DNA of 37,817 nt from Candidatus Azobacteroides sp. (GTDB taxonomy: Bacteria > Bacteroidota > Bacteroidia > Bacteroidales > Azobacteroidaceae): the NCBI GenBank assembly GCA_009783445.1, contig WRFY01000106.1:1-37817 (forward strand), given 5' to 3'. Under the pieces are notes generated by a model. That model was not told the origin of the DNA, did no database searches, and worked only from the letters and a program-made list of their open reading frames with translations. The first letter of the stretch is position 1. Every line of letters starts with the position of its first letter. Below are positions 17,801 to 27,900 of the stretch, in pieces. The position numbers and the translations under genes are program-made.

Positions 17801-19711
17801 TTATTTTGGTTCAAAACGAACGTTGTCGATCAAAACATCGTATTCACCCCCTTTGCCTCCATCCGCCAGTCCAAAGTCGCCGGTGGATGTCAAGGCCGCT
17901 ATATCGGCATCCGTCATCGGATCACCGTTTCCATCATTGCCGCGAAATCTACTTAATGGAGCAGTAAAGGTATACCACCCGCCTAAATTTGGATTTACAG
18001 ATGTAATAAACCAAAAACTACCTAAGCGTACTTTTATGGACTGAATATCCGCTCCGAGTACATTGATGTCATATCTTACGACCCAATCATTCACGGTCAC
18101 TCCCGATACATTTATATTATCTCCTCCGTTTCTAAAGAAAAGTCCGTACCAATCGACTTTAGCTGTAGCTTTTACATGAAAATAGGAACCGGAAATCGAA
18201 TAAGCTGGATCATTTTCCACTGTTTGCGGACAATCGCCCCACCAACTGCCTTTTCCATCGAAATCGAAATAAACGTAAGCTGGATCAGCCACCGGATAGA
18301 CATAAGGCGTTTTAGATTCAAAACGGACGTTATCGATCAGCACATCATATTCGCCGCCGGCTCCGCCGTCAGCTAATCCAAAGTCGCCTTTGGATGCCAA
18401 AGCCGCGACATCGGCATTGGTCATCGCTTTTCCATTGCCATCATTGTCTTTGAATTCATTCAGAGGCGCAGAAATCGTGTACCATCCGCCGATATTGGGC
18501 TGCACGCCTGTGATATACCAAAAATCGCCCAAGCGGATTTTGATAGAAGTAACGGATTTGCCCAAGACATTGATGTCGTATTTGACGACCCATTTATCTA
18601 CAGTCACTCCCGATACATTCAGGTTGTCACCTCCAGTTCTAAAGAGAAGTCCGTACCAATCTACTTTGGCTGTGGTTTTTACATGGAAATAGGAACCGGA
18701 AATCGAATAATTTGCATCATTTTCCACTGTTTGCGGACAATCGCCCCATCCACTGTCTTTTCCGTCGAAGTCGAAATAAACGTGGCCGGCATCCCACACA
18801 AGATCAAGAGCTAAGCGGACGATATCGAAGTCGGCCACTTTCACCACTCCATTCCAAGTTGTAATATTCAGGGCATAATTACCCACCGCCATATTGCTGG
18901 GAATAGAGACGACCAACAGACTGTCGTCTTTAGTTGCCGTATAGGTTAGCGCATTGGTTCCGAAAGCGACCGATTTGACAAGGTCTATATTGGTTACCTT
19001 CACCGTAATATCTGTTCCGACAACCACCGTGCCTGCCGGAGAGAATGCAAGAACCGATAATGTTCGTTCGGTCAACGTTTTCTCCCAAACGATCATCTGA
19101 TCGTAATCGGTAATTACCGCGACTTGCCCAATGGGAGCGCCTGCCGGAATCGTTATTACTAAAGTACTGTCTTCCAAGGAAACCGACTTGAAGCTGGTTC
19201 TGGGAACAACCACGTTTTTGTCTCCTTGCGAGAGACGAACGGCTTTGACCAAATCGAAGTTTTCTCCCTTCAATACAATGCTATCTCCTTCCGCTACGAT
19301 AACCGGAGTTACGTCCAAAAGGGTGATGGGCTTGCCGACCAATCCATTCAACCAAGTAATGACTTGATCATCATTGGTCACGACCGAAATTTTACCGATG
19401 GGCGCATCTTCCGGAACGTTTACCACAATACTGTCTTTTGTTTGCAATTTGAAATCCGATTGGGGAATATCCAACTGTGCATCGTCATTCCAAAAACGAA
19501 CGGCTTTAACATAGTCCAGATCATTTCCTTCGATCGTGAGATCCGACAATGCGACTACTTCTGCCGGGCTTACTTTGATCAACGCCACATAAATGTCGGG
19601 ATAATCGTATTTTTCCTTTGTGATGTTTTCCTCTTCACACGCCACGAACAACAAACTCCACGCCGCAATGCATCCCAGAAATAACTTGCTCCAATTATTT
19701 ATATTTTTCAT
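17801..19711 (-). CDS. Surface glycan-binding lipoprotein: three TIG domains plus duplicated binding domain
   Basis: A 636-residue lipoprotein with lipobox LLFVAC (Cys25) followed by EEEN, an acidic signal typical for surface export in Bacteroidota. Three TIG/IPT immunoglobulin-like domains (about 48-125, 132-215, 220-305), each with an xxGxxxDLVKAVxF motif, act as a spacer. The C-terminal half holds two copies of a binding domain at residues 311-467 and 480-636, each 157 residues and about three quarters identical by hand count, separated by a 12-residue linker. Both copies begin VYFDFDGK and end EYDVLIDNVRFE(S/P)K. The domain resembles the C-terminal ligand-binding domain of SGBP-B proteins; retained aromatics (WYGL, FW, GGWYT) are candidate sugar-stacking residues. 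Expected role: capture of mannan at the cell surface with SusD. Confidence 0.85.
   Translation of the reverse strand: MKNINNWSKLFLGCIAAWSLLFVACEEENITKEKYDYPDIYVALIKVSPAEVVALSDLTIEGNDLDYVKAVRFWNDDAQLDIPQSDFKLQTKDSIVVNVPEDAPIGKISVVTNDDQVITWLNGLVGKPITLLDVTPVIVAEGDSIVLKGENFDLVKAVRLSQGDKNVVVPRTSFKSVSLEDSTLVITIPAGAPIGQVAVITDYDQMIVWEKTLTERTLSVLAFSPAGTVVVGTDITVKVTNIDLVKSVAFGTNALTYTATKDDSLLVVSIPSNMAVGNYALNITTWNGVVKVADFDIVRLALDLVWDAGHVYFDFDGKDSGWGDCPQTVENDANYSISGSYFHVKTTAKVDWYGLLFRTGGDNLNVSGVTVDKWVVKYDINVLGKSVTSIKIRLGDFWYITGVQPNIGGWYTISAPLNEFKDNDGNGKAMTNADVAALASKGDFGLADGGAGGEYDVLIDNVRFESKTPYVYPVADPAYVYFDFDGKGSWWGDCPQTVENDPAYSISGSYFHVKATAKVDWYGLFFRNGGDNINVSGVTVNDWVVRYDINVLGADIQSIKVRLGSFWFITSVNPNLGGWYTFTAPLSRFRGNDGNGDPMTDADIAALTSTGDFGLADGGKGGEYDVLIDNVRFEPK
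17804..18781 (-). repeat. Tandem coding repeat (two 471-base units)
   Basis: Units at 17804-18274 and 18311-18781 encode the two binding domains of the surface lipoprotein. They have exactly equal length (471 bases), with a 36-base linker. Blocks such as the one encoding CPQTVEND and the one encoding YSISGSYFHVK are nearly identical in DNA, which points to a fairly recent in-frame duplication. Confidence 0.9.
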
Positions 19712-19738
19712 AACTTCTTCAAATTAATGATTAAAAAT

Positions 19739-21925
19739 TCATTTATGTTCGAAACGGACGTTATCAATAGCGATCGCCAAACCGTCTGGTATTGTTCCAT
19801 TATTGATACTCATACCCCAATCGCCGGATGCTCCGTTGCTGATTGTTGCAGGCACCCCTAAATCGCTCAATTGAATGGTAACTGTCGTCCATTCTCCTCC
19901 GGTTGTGTATCCATCGGATGCCGGTACGAGAGGAACCGCATTGGTGCACCAATCGCCAAATGAGAAATTAAAGAGTACATCGGCTGGTATGGGCCCCGAA
20001 GTCATAATATCTATTTTTAAAACATACTGAGAAGGATCGCTGATCGACGGGAAGTTTCCTCTTGTACTTTGATGGTTGCAACCATAAATCCAAGCCCAAC
20101 CGGCGGCGCCGCTATTGATTTGGATATAATTTCCGTCGCTGTTGGTTATGATAGTAAAATTACTGGCCCAATTATCCCATGTGGCATCATGTCCATTATG
20201 AGGTTCAAAATCTTCGATTACTAAAGAAGGATCGACAATAGGATCGGTCGTTGCAATCTTTAATGGAGGCGTTTCTACATACACGTCATCTCCTACATAC
20301 AATCGAATGACGGCCGTTCCATTTGTAGTTGGAACATATACTTGCAAGGCTTGACCCAATGCATCCGGCAAGAAGCGGGTAGCGGCTACTTCTTCGGCAG
20401 CGTAAACAAAACCGATTTTAATTACCTGCTCCAAGTTGATTCCTTGCATGGTCAATAAAGTCCCCGGCTTAATGGCCGCCGGCATGCTCGTAACAATCGG
20501 CAAGGTAGCTTCTGCAATGGTCAAAGTTTGCGTAGAAGTAACCGTTGTTCCATTTTCCGTCTTCAGACTGATGGTTCCTTTGGTAGCCGTAAACGGCGTG
20601 CGGATAGTAAAGGACGTACTGTTCGGCGCTTCCGTCAAGTTTACGGAAACGGTTCCTGTTGCGGATTTGAAAACCACTTCATTGACCAAATCCAAATCGG
20701 TTCCCGTGATGGTCAGGTTATCGCCTGCCGTCAAACTTAAGGGAGCAACCGATGCGATTACCGGTTTAACCAAAGTGTAAGCTTTGACAGCCGTTTGCCC
20801 TGAATAGGTATTCAATACGACATTGCCAGCCGTAGCCGTAGCCGGGACGATCACTTCTATCTTGGCGGCGGTTTGGGATTGAATTTCTCCTTCCATCTCT
20901 CCGGCAAACAGAACGGCAGTAACCAAATCCAGGTTGGTACCTTCAATCGTCAGCAGTCCGTTGTTTTTAGCCGGCTCTGGAGAAACCTTTGTAACGGCTG
21001 GAGCAACTAATTTCAGATCAGACGATACTTCTACGCCCGAAAAGGCTACAAACCGTACATCGCCTTTCTTAGTCGTTGCGTCGAATTGCGTTTCTTCCGG
21101 AACCACTACTTTGATTTCGGTATTGGCGCTATTTCTTGTAAATTGGGATACTTCGATGTCGCTGGCGCCAAACCGCAAAAGTTCAACCAAATCCAAGTTC
21201 GTACCCGTAATGGTCAATTCGCTTCCCGGTTTCACGGGGTCTGGCGACAGTTTTGTAAATGCCGGTAAAGTAATCTGTAAATCGGCATCGGAATACACCC
21301 AAATGGGAATGCCCGGGTCTTCTCCTTCCGGAACTAAATCTGCGCCGTCGGATACAATAATTTTACCCGTTTGGGCCGTTTTCGGAACAACCACTTCAAT
21401 TGCTTGACGGCTTTGCGAAACAAAGTTCGCTTGCAGGACATGATTGGTTGTCTGATCGCCATCGACAAAAATAATTTCCTTAATCAAGTTCAAATATTCG
21501 CCTTCGATTTTGATGCTCGCGCCGGCTTTTACGGATGCAGGCGTTATCTTGCTGATGGAAATCGGCTCGCTGTAAGCAATTTCGGTAATGGATTTAATCG
21601 TTTTGTCGCCGGCTTTCAAAGTAATATATCCTACTTCTGCCGTTTGAGGTACCGTGACGCGAATTTCTGTTCCGCTGATGCGCTTGATGTCGGTAATGGC
21701 AGGCGCTCCCGGTATTGTTACGCTTTCTACCTGATCCAAATTGACGCCAATGATGCGAAGTTCGCCTCCGCGCGGAACAGGACAAGGACCGAAAGACCTC
21801 AACAATACTGCCGAACCGGTTAATTGGTTGGTATTCAGATCATCGTTACTACAAGCTGTAATAAGAATCATACAATTTATGAAGAGAAAACACTTGAAAA
21901 GCGTTACTATATATTTATTTTTCAT
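19739..21925 (-). CDS. Surface glycan-binding lipoprotein with six TIG domains
   Basis: A 728-residue lipoprotein with lipobox LITAC (Cys25) followed by SNDD. Six TIG/IPT domains run from about residue 41 to 565. Each carries a variant of the motif ITGTNLDLV (IIGVNLDQV, IEGEYLNLI, ITGTNLDLV, IEGTNLDLV, ITGTDLDLV, MQGINLEQV), so the count is direct. Residues about 570-728 are a beta-sandwich ending in LAIAIDNVRFEHK, related to the ends of the two neighbouring lipoproteins, with several Trp (HDATWDNW, GAAGWAWIYG, GEWTTV) that may contact sugar. The likely role is a long-reach glycan-binding protein of the mannan uptake system. It lies 30 bases after the first SGBP gene. The ligand is inferred from the operon, not from the sequence. 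Confidence 0.82.
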   Translation of the reverse strand: MKNKYIVTLFKCFLFINCMILITACSNDDLNTNQLTGSAVLLRSFGPCPVPRGGELRIIGVNLDQVESVTIPGAPAITDIKRISGTEIRVTVPQTAEVGYITLKAGDKTIKSITEIAYSEPISISKITPASVKAGASIKIEGEYLNLIKEIIFVDGDQTTNHVLQANFVSQSRQAIEVVVPKTAQTGKIIVSDGADLVPEGEDPGIPIWVYSDADLQITLPAFTKLSPDPVKPGSELTITGTNLDLVELLRFGASDIEVSQFTRNSANTEIKVVVPEETQFDATTKKGDVRFVAFSGVEVSSDLKLVAPAVTKVSPEPAKNNGLLTIEGTNLDLVTAVLFAGEMEGEIQSQTAAKIEVIVPATATAGNVVLNTYSGQTAVKAYTLVKPVIASVAPLSLTAGDNLTITGTDLDLVNEVVFKSATGTVSVNLTEAPNSTSFTIRTPFTATKGTISLKTENGTTVTSTQTLTIAEATLPIVTSMPAAIKPGTLLTMQGINLEQVIKIGFVYAAEEVAATRFLPDALGQALQVYVPTTNGTAVIRLYVGDDVYVETPPLKIATTDPIVDPSLVIEDFEPHNGHDATWDNWASNFTIITNSDGNYIQINSGAAGWAWIYGCNHQSTRGNFPSISDPSQYVLKIDIMTSGPIPADVLFNFSFGDWCTNAVPLVPASDGYTTGGEWTTVTIQLSDLGVPATISNGASGDWGMSINNGTIPDGLAIAIDNVRFEHK

Positions 21926-21955
21926 ATCTGTATTTTTATTAATGTTAACTTTATG

Positions 21956-23185
21956 CTATTCAGCCGGAACCACCCGGATATTGTCGAGCCGCATTTCCGT
22001 TGTACACGGAGTCCCAGGAACCCCGCCGTTCCATACAAATATGGATAAGCCGCCGTAGTTGCCCGGTCCTAAAATATCTACAGTTCCGCCTGTCCGGTTG
22101 TATTTGAAATCCGACATGGGGATAGATACCGTAATCCATCCGTCGGTTTGGTAGGAACCGGTAGTCGACCATGGAATCCATAATCCGCGACTATGCGAAT
22201 CATCGGAATAATAGGCGTTGGTATTTTGCGTATCCCAAGACGTAAAGACTATTTGCATGCCATCTGCCGACCATGGAGCTAAAATGTTGATTTCAAATTT
22301 AAATACCAATTTAGCCAGATTGCTTGTCGAAGCGTCGAAGAAATCGCCTTGCGGACGTCCGGCGGCTATTCCCCATAAGTTAAAGGAGAAGTTGTCTTCA
22401 TTCCAGTCGTCATCTTTCAAATCTCCTTTGAAGACTACATAATTGCCCGAAATTCCGCCGTCCGAAGCCAGATTGCCCGGACGCCAACCGCCCGTTGCTT
22501 TCAAATCGTCAAAGTCGAGGATGATGCCGCGATCATCTCGGAATTGGAAGTGCGAGCGTCCTGTTCCATAGAGGGAGGTCACATTGATATATCCTTTTTC
22601 TGCTCCCTTGGGAATTTCAAACCGAACTTGCGTTTTCTGAATATCCAAAATATTCGTAACCGGAATGTTTCCTGCCATCGTGATGGCCAATGGAATATTC
22701 GGATCGTCGATAAAGTAATCGCCGTACAAAACCGCTTCGCCGCCATCCGGAACATATTCGCAGGAGATGGAGCTGACCGTTGGTTTCGGCACTTTGGATT
22801 TGAACGGATAGAGCGCTTGTTCGCCCGATTTCGTAATCAAATACATACTGTCGGTTACATGTTCCGGGATACCGCTGGGTACCGAAACAATCAATGTATG
22901 GTCTGTAATCAAACTCGTATTCAAAATAGCTTGCTGGTCATTGAAATACAATTCATGCACGCTGCGTAAATTATTTCCTACGATGCAAACGGCGTCTCCC
23001 AAAAATGCGCCGTCTAACAGGGAATCGGCAGAAGCCGCATCCGGTATTCGCACATACAATACTTCCGGAGTTCCTTTGGTTGCTTTGTAAGCATCCGGAT
23101 ATTCTTCACAGGCAACGTACCCGAGGCATAGCGCTACTATTCCTAAAAGGGATTGTACTACTTTTTTATAATGGATTGTTTTCAT
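21956..23185 (-). CDS. Surface glycan-binding lipoprotein (SGBP-B type)
   Basis: A 409-residue lipoprotein with lipobox GYVAC (Cys26) followed by EEYPDAYK, an acidic surface-export signal. Two TIG-like domains (about 40-125 and 130-215) precede a C-terminal binding domain (about 216-409) of the SGBP-B family, starting at ILDFDDLKATGGW and ending TEMRLDNIRVVPAE. Trp-rich stretches (NLWGIAAGRPQGDFF, SRGLWIPW, TDGWITVSIPM) fit carbohydrate binding. The position directly after susD is the standard place for the SGBP of a PUL. It probably binds beta-mannan or glucomannan outside the cell (inference from the operon). Confidence 0.85.
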   Translation of the reverse strand: MKTIHYKKVVQSLLGIVALCLGYVACEEYPDAYKATKGTPEVLYVRIPDAASADSLLDGAFLGDAVCIVGNNLRSVHELYFNDQQAILNTSLITDHTLIVSVPSGIPEHVTDSMYLITKSGEQALYPFKSKVPKPTVSSISCEYVPDGGEAVLYGDYFIDDPNIPLAITMAGNIPVTNILDIQKTQVRFEIPKGAEKGYINVTSLYGTGRSHFQFRDDRGIILDFDDLKATGGWRPGNLASDGGISGNYVVFKGDLKDDDWNEDNFSFNLWGIAAGRPQGDFFDASTSNLAKLVFKFEINILAPWSADGMQIVFTSWDTQNTNAYYSDDSHSRGLWIPWSTTGSYQTDGWITVSIPMSDFKYNRTGGTVDILGPGNYGGLSIFVWNGGVPGTPCTTEMRLDNIRVVPAE

Positions 23186-23205
23186 ACAAAATAATCTTTT
23201 TTAAA

Positions 23206-24888
23206 TTAATAAGCAAATTGCGAAATATCGATATCCTGGGCCGGTTCTGTCAAATGCTGGTTCATGGATACGTCGGCTTCGGGGAACGGCAACGTAAAGC
23301 TTTGATCCATTACGTTGGGAATCGTAGGATTCTTATCATAATAGGTCACGCTTGGGTCGGGAGTGGTCGAGCTGCTCGTATAAAAATCTTTTAATCCGGT
23401 ATAGGTAGAGCGTTTTTGCGCTTTGATTTCAGCAATGGCCTGATCCGGCGCATAATAATGCCAACGGACATAATCGTACCAGCGGTCGCCTTCGCCCGCC
23501 AATTCCAAACGGCGTTCTTTCCAAACATCCTGCCAGCTCAGCGAAGTTCTGGGAGTGTCGTTCGGAAAAGACCGTAAACGTACTTGATTGAAAGCGTTTA
23601 AGACCGATGCATCGACTTGGTTCAGCAAGACTTTAGCTTCTGCATAAATTAAATAGACGTCGGCCAAACGCAGCAAGTGAGTAAACAAACCATTGGCCAT
23701 ATTGTCCATAGCGCCGATGCCGGCTTGTTGATGGTCGTAAGCGTCGCCCACTAAAAATTTCACACAATTGGCTCCCACGCCGTTCAGATTGCCATCTATT
23801 TGCAAAGCCAAGTAATTCCAGTCAAAGCCTCCCTTATCCGTCCAGAAATAATCGTAATGATCGCTGTACATCATCATGGTCGCTTTTCGACGCGCATCGC
23901 GGTTGTTGCGGGTTTTGCTCAAAGCGCTTTCGCTAAAGGCATTTTGAAGATCGATGGTAGGCCCCATCCAGGTTCCCCAATTATCGTTAAATTCAGAGAA
24001 ACCGGTCATGGATAAGTCGCACTGCAAGCTGTTTTGTTGAGTCCATGGGTCGCGGCCGGCTTTCCAGGCCCAAGAGATCAAAGCTTCCTCATTGATATTG
24101 TTTTGAGGACGGAACAAATCGGAATAAACCGGCAACAGATGCCGACCGCTTTTGTCTATTACTTCTTTGGCGTAAGTAGCGGCATTGTTTAAATCGGTCT
24201 GATTCAATGTGCCAGTAACGCCGGCTTTAGCCAGATATACTTTAGCCAATAAACCGTAAGCAGAATAACGGTCGATGCGTCCCCCTTTATTTTGTTCAGG
24301 CAACCATTCCGCCGCTTTCTCCAAAGTCTTGATAATGTAATCGTATACATTTTCTTTGGTTGCTTTGTATTTGTCGTTATAAGTATTAGCCGCAATATCG
24401 TCTGAATTTTTGTGTATAATCGGCACTTCGCCGAACGTACGAACCAAGAAAAAGTAAGCCATGGCTTTCCAAACCAAAGCTTCGCCTTTGACGGTATTTT
24501 TGACCGATTCGCTCACATTCGAACCGGCTTTCATGTCGATATTTTCGATGATGCCGTTGGCATAGGCATTCACCGACCACAAAGAAGCGGAACATAAATT
24601 CAAGGCATCGTTGGTCGAATTGACGGTAAAAGTCAAATAATCGCAGCTATAATAGTAGTTGCCCGATAATACTTCTCCCGCTTGAATAAAAAAGCGTTGC
24701 ACATCGTACCATGGCGAGTTATAGAGCGGATTCACTGCTTGATAACATTGATCGTCCGTCTCATAGAAATTATCTACCGTGTAGTTGTCTTCTGCAGGAC
24801 GATCCAAAAAATCTTCACAGGAAGCCGCTCCCAACACTAAAACGCCCATTAAACCAATTGTTTGATAGATTTTAAATATATTTTTCAT
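23206..24888 (-). CDS. SusD/RagB-type surface glycan-binding lipoprotein
   Basis: A 560-residue lipoprotein with lipobox GAASC (Cys24) followed by EDFLDRPAEDN, the hallmark SusD start. Then come the TPR-like helices of the SusD N-terminal domain (NFYETDDQCYQAVNPLYNSPW, cut here as residues 41-61) and the RagB/SusD C-terminal part (LRLADVYLIYAEAKVLLNQ, WQDVWKERRLELAGEGDRWYD). It forms the lid over the SusC channel and hands oligosaccharides to it. It lies 19 bases after susC. Length is typical for the family. Confidence 0.95.
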   Translation of the reverse strand: MKNIFKIYQTIGLMGVLVLGAASCEDFLDRPAEDNYTVDNFYETDDQCYQAVNPLYNSPWYDVQRFFIQAGEVLSGNYYYSCDYLTFTVNSTNDALNLCSASLWSVNAYANGIIENIDMKAGSNVSESVKNTVKGEALVWKAMAYFFLVRTFGEVPIIHKNSDDIAANTYNDKYKATKENVYDYIIKTLEKAAEWLPEQNKGGRIDRYSAYGLLAKVYLAKAGVTGTLNQTDLNNAATYAKEVIDKSGRHLLPVYSDLFRPQNNINEEALISWAWKAGRDPWTQQNSLQCDLSMTGFSEFNDNWGTWMGPTIDLQNAFSESALSKTRNNRDARRKATMMMYSDHYDYFWTDKGGFDWNYLALQIDGNLNGVGANCVKFLVGDAYDHQQAGIGAMDNMANGLFTHLLRLADVYLIYAEAKVLLNQVDASVLNAFNQVRLRSFPNDTPRTSLSWQDVWKERRLELAGEGDRWYDYVRWHYYAPDQAIAEIKAQKRSTYTGLKDFYTSSSTTPDPSVTYYDKNPTIPNVMDQSFTLPFPEADVSMNQHLTEPAQDIDISQFAY

Positions 24889-24907
24889 ATCCGAATATTT
24901 TTATGAG

Positions 24908-27900
24908 TTAAAAGGAAAAATTTAATCCCATCGTATAAGCGGTTGGAGAAGGATAACGTCCGTAATCCAATCCATAAACATTAGGTGTCATCGGATTTAC
25001 GCCGATTTCAGGGTCATATCCCGAATATTTTGTCAGGGTGCATAAATTTTGGATGTTCACATAGAGCCGTAGATTGTCTATTTTATATTTTCGCAAAAAT
25101 TGACTGGGTACTGTATAACCAAAAGTAATGTTTTTTACTCGCAAATAAGAGCCGTCTTCGATATAGCGGTCGCTTACGCGGGCATTGCTGTTTGGGTCGC
25201 CGCTCACGGCGCGGGGCGCCGAAGGGGTGGAATGATTCACCAAACGCACATTGCTGATGTCTTCATACCAATTCCAAATGCCAGTAGTGGTTCCGTCGTA
25301 AGTAATGTTCGAATTGATCGGTTCCAAACGGGCGCGATTGGCGATATATTGCAACTGATTGTCGTAAGAGTTGGTCATGGCCGAAAGGTCAATCGCGGTA
25401 TAGTTTAATACTTTATTGCCATACGTGCCATTGATGAATATCGACAAATCAAAATTTTTGTATCGAAATGTATTGGTCATCCCGTAACCGAATTTAGGCA
25501 GCGGAGAACCGATATTGGTGCGGTCGCTTTCATCAATAATTCCGTCGCCGTTGAGGTCTTTGAATTTAATGTCGCCTACCCATACCGTATTATACCGATT
25601 AAACGAAACGCCGTCAGCCGGATAACTTCCCTTGGGTTTGGGCGAATTTTGCAAATCGGCCAGATCTCTGTAATAGCCATCGGTTACATAACCATAAAAA
25701 TTATAGAGCGATTCGCCTATTCGCGATAAAGTCACGGGCGAACCTTGATCGGCCCATTGCGGATAGCCTTCAAGGTGCGCCGTGGCCGTACCGTCTAAAG
25801 CCACCAATTTATTTTTGTTAAACGAAATTTCGAAATTGGTATCCCATTCAAATCCCTTGTTCCTGCTTACAATGTTGCGGGTATCCACCGATATTTCCAA
25901 TCCCTTGTTGTTGATGGTTCCGTAATTGCCCATGGGGGCCTGTAGCGCTGATGAACTGTTACCCCGCGTACCCATATAAGATGGCAATTGCAAAGGCATC
26001 AACATATCGGCGGAAGTCTTGTTGTAAAGGTCTAAAGTCAAGTTGAAACGGTCTTTGATGAATCCCAAGTCCAGTCCCAGGTTCCATTGTTCCTGCGTTT
26101 CCCATTTGATATAGGGATTAGCGATATTAAGCTGGCGATACCCCATTCCCAATCCGGTAGGCATCGGGGAAATGGCAGAGCCCCATCGATAGCTATCGAT
26201 GTTTTGGTTTCCGGTTTGTCCCCAACCTAAGCGCAATTTTCCGTTGCTGATCACATTTTTCCATGATTCAAAAAAGGCTTCGTTCGTAAATCGCCAGGAA
26301 GCGGCAAGCGAATGGAAACTGGCCCAACGGTTTTTGGGTCCAAAATTGGAAGAACCGTCGTAACGCCAGGTGTAAGTAAAGAAATAGCGGTCGTCGAAAT
26401 TGTAGGTTTCGCGTGTGAAAAGCGAGGCCATCGCCGCACTGCCGAACTGCATAGTGACTCTTTGGTTGTCTACTGGAGCCAGTTGCGGATTATGTATTTC
26501 GTCGGACGGAAGGCCGGTAGCATACACTTTTTGATTTTCATAGGAAGATTCCCATGTTTCTTGTCCGACCATTGCGGAAAACGAATGCTTGTCGATTTTG
26601 TCGGTGTAGGTCACGTAGTTTTTCAGTTGCCAAAACAGACTGTTGTTTCGTTGGATGCCGTCCGCGTTGATTAAACGGGATGCATTTCCAAAGTTGTAGG
26701 TTGGATTAAACGTTTCTCCTCTGGATCCGCTGATGTCGTAGCCTAATTCCGCATGCCAGACTAAATTTTTAATGGGAGTAATGTCGGCAAAAATGCTGCC
26801 GTTTAATTTATCCCGATCCAGCAAATATTCGTCCATGTAAGCCAAAGCAACGGGATTCACACGCGTATATCCTTCCCGTACGGTAGTAGCATAATTGCCG
26901 TCGATATCATAAATAGGTATATCGGGGGGGGTCAGCAACGAATAGGTAATCACTCCTTCTGCTCCGCTTGTAGCGCCTAAACGTTCAGACGTTTTGGAAT
27001 ACATGGCATTGAGGCCTAATTTAAACCATGATTTCAGTTCGGCATCCAGATTGGTACGGAAAGAATAACGTTTGAAATTCGTTGCGATAATGGTTCCATC
27101 CTGATGGATCAACGATCCTGATACATAGTATTTTACTTTATCCGTACCGCCTTGAGCCGACAATTGATGCTGATTCATCCATGCCTGTTGGAAAACAGCG
27201 TCTTGCCAATTGGTTCCTCTACCCAGTAAAGAAGGATCCTTGAATTCGGGACGATCCGGCAAGCTATTGGTTTCTGCAGCCACCGAAGAGTAATAATCGG
27301 CATATTCCCGCAAATTCATCATTTTCAGACGGGCATTTTGCATTTGCAAGCCCACCTGTCCTTCGTACGTAAATTTGGCTTCTCCCGTTTGACCGCGTTT
27401 GGTGGTAATCAACACCACTCCGTTGGCTCCCTGAGAACCATAAATAGCGGTAGCTGAAGCGTCCTTCAAAATTTCCATAGACACAATATCGGCAGGGTTG
27501 ATGGTCGACAAAGGCGAGACAGCTCCCTGTGGTCCGTTTCCCAAAGCATCGGATAAACCATAGTCTCCCGCTTTGGAAGTGGTGCCTTGCAGAATAACGC
27601 CGTCGATTACATACAAAGGCTCTGCTTTGGCATTCACAGTAGCCTGTCCGCGCACCCGAATGGATACAGACGAACCGGGAGCGCCGGAAGTCATGACCGA
27701 ATTCACCCCGGCTACGCGGCCTTGAAGCGCCTGGTCGAGATTGGTAATAATCGAACCTTTGAGTTTGTCTTCTCCCATGGTGACCGAAGCTCCGGATAAG
27801 TCTCCTTTTTTCATAGACCCATATCCCACCACCACTAATTCGTCGAGCATTTGGGTGTCTTCGTCCAATGCCACGCGGACGTTTCCCGAACTATTTGTTA

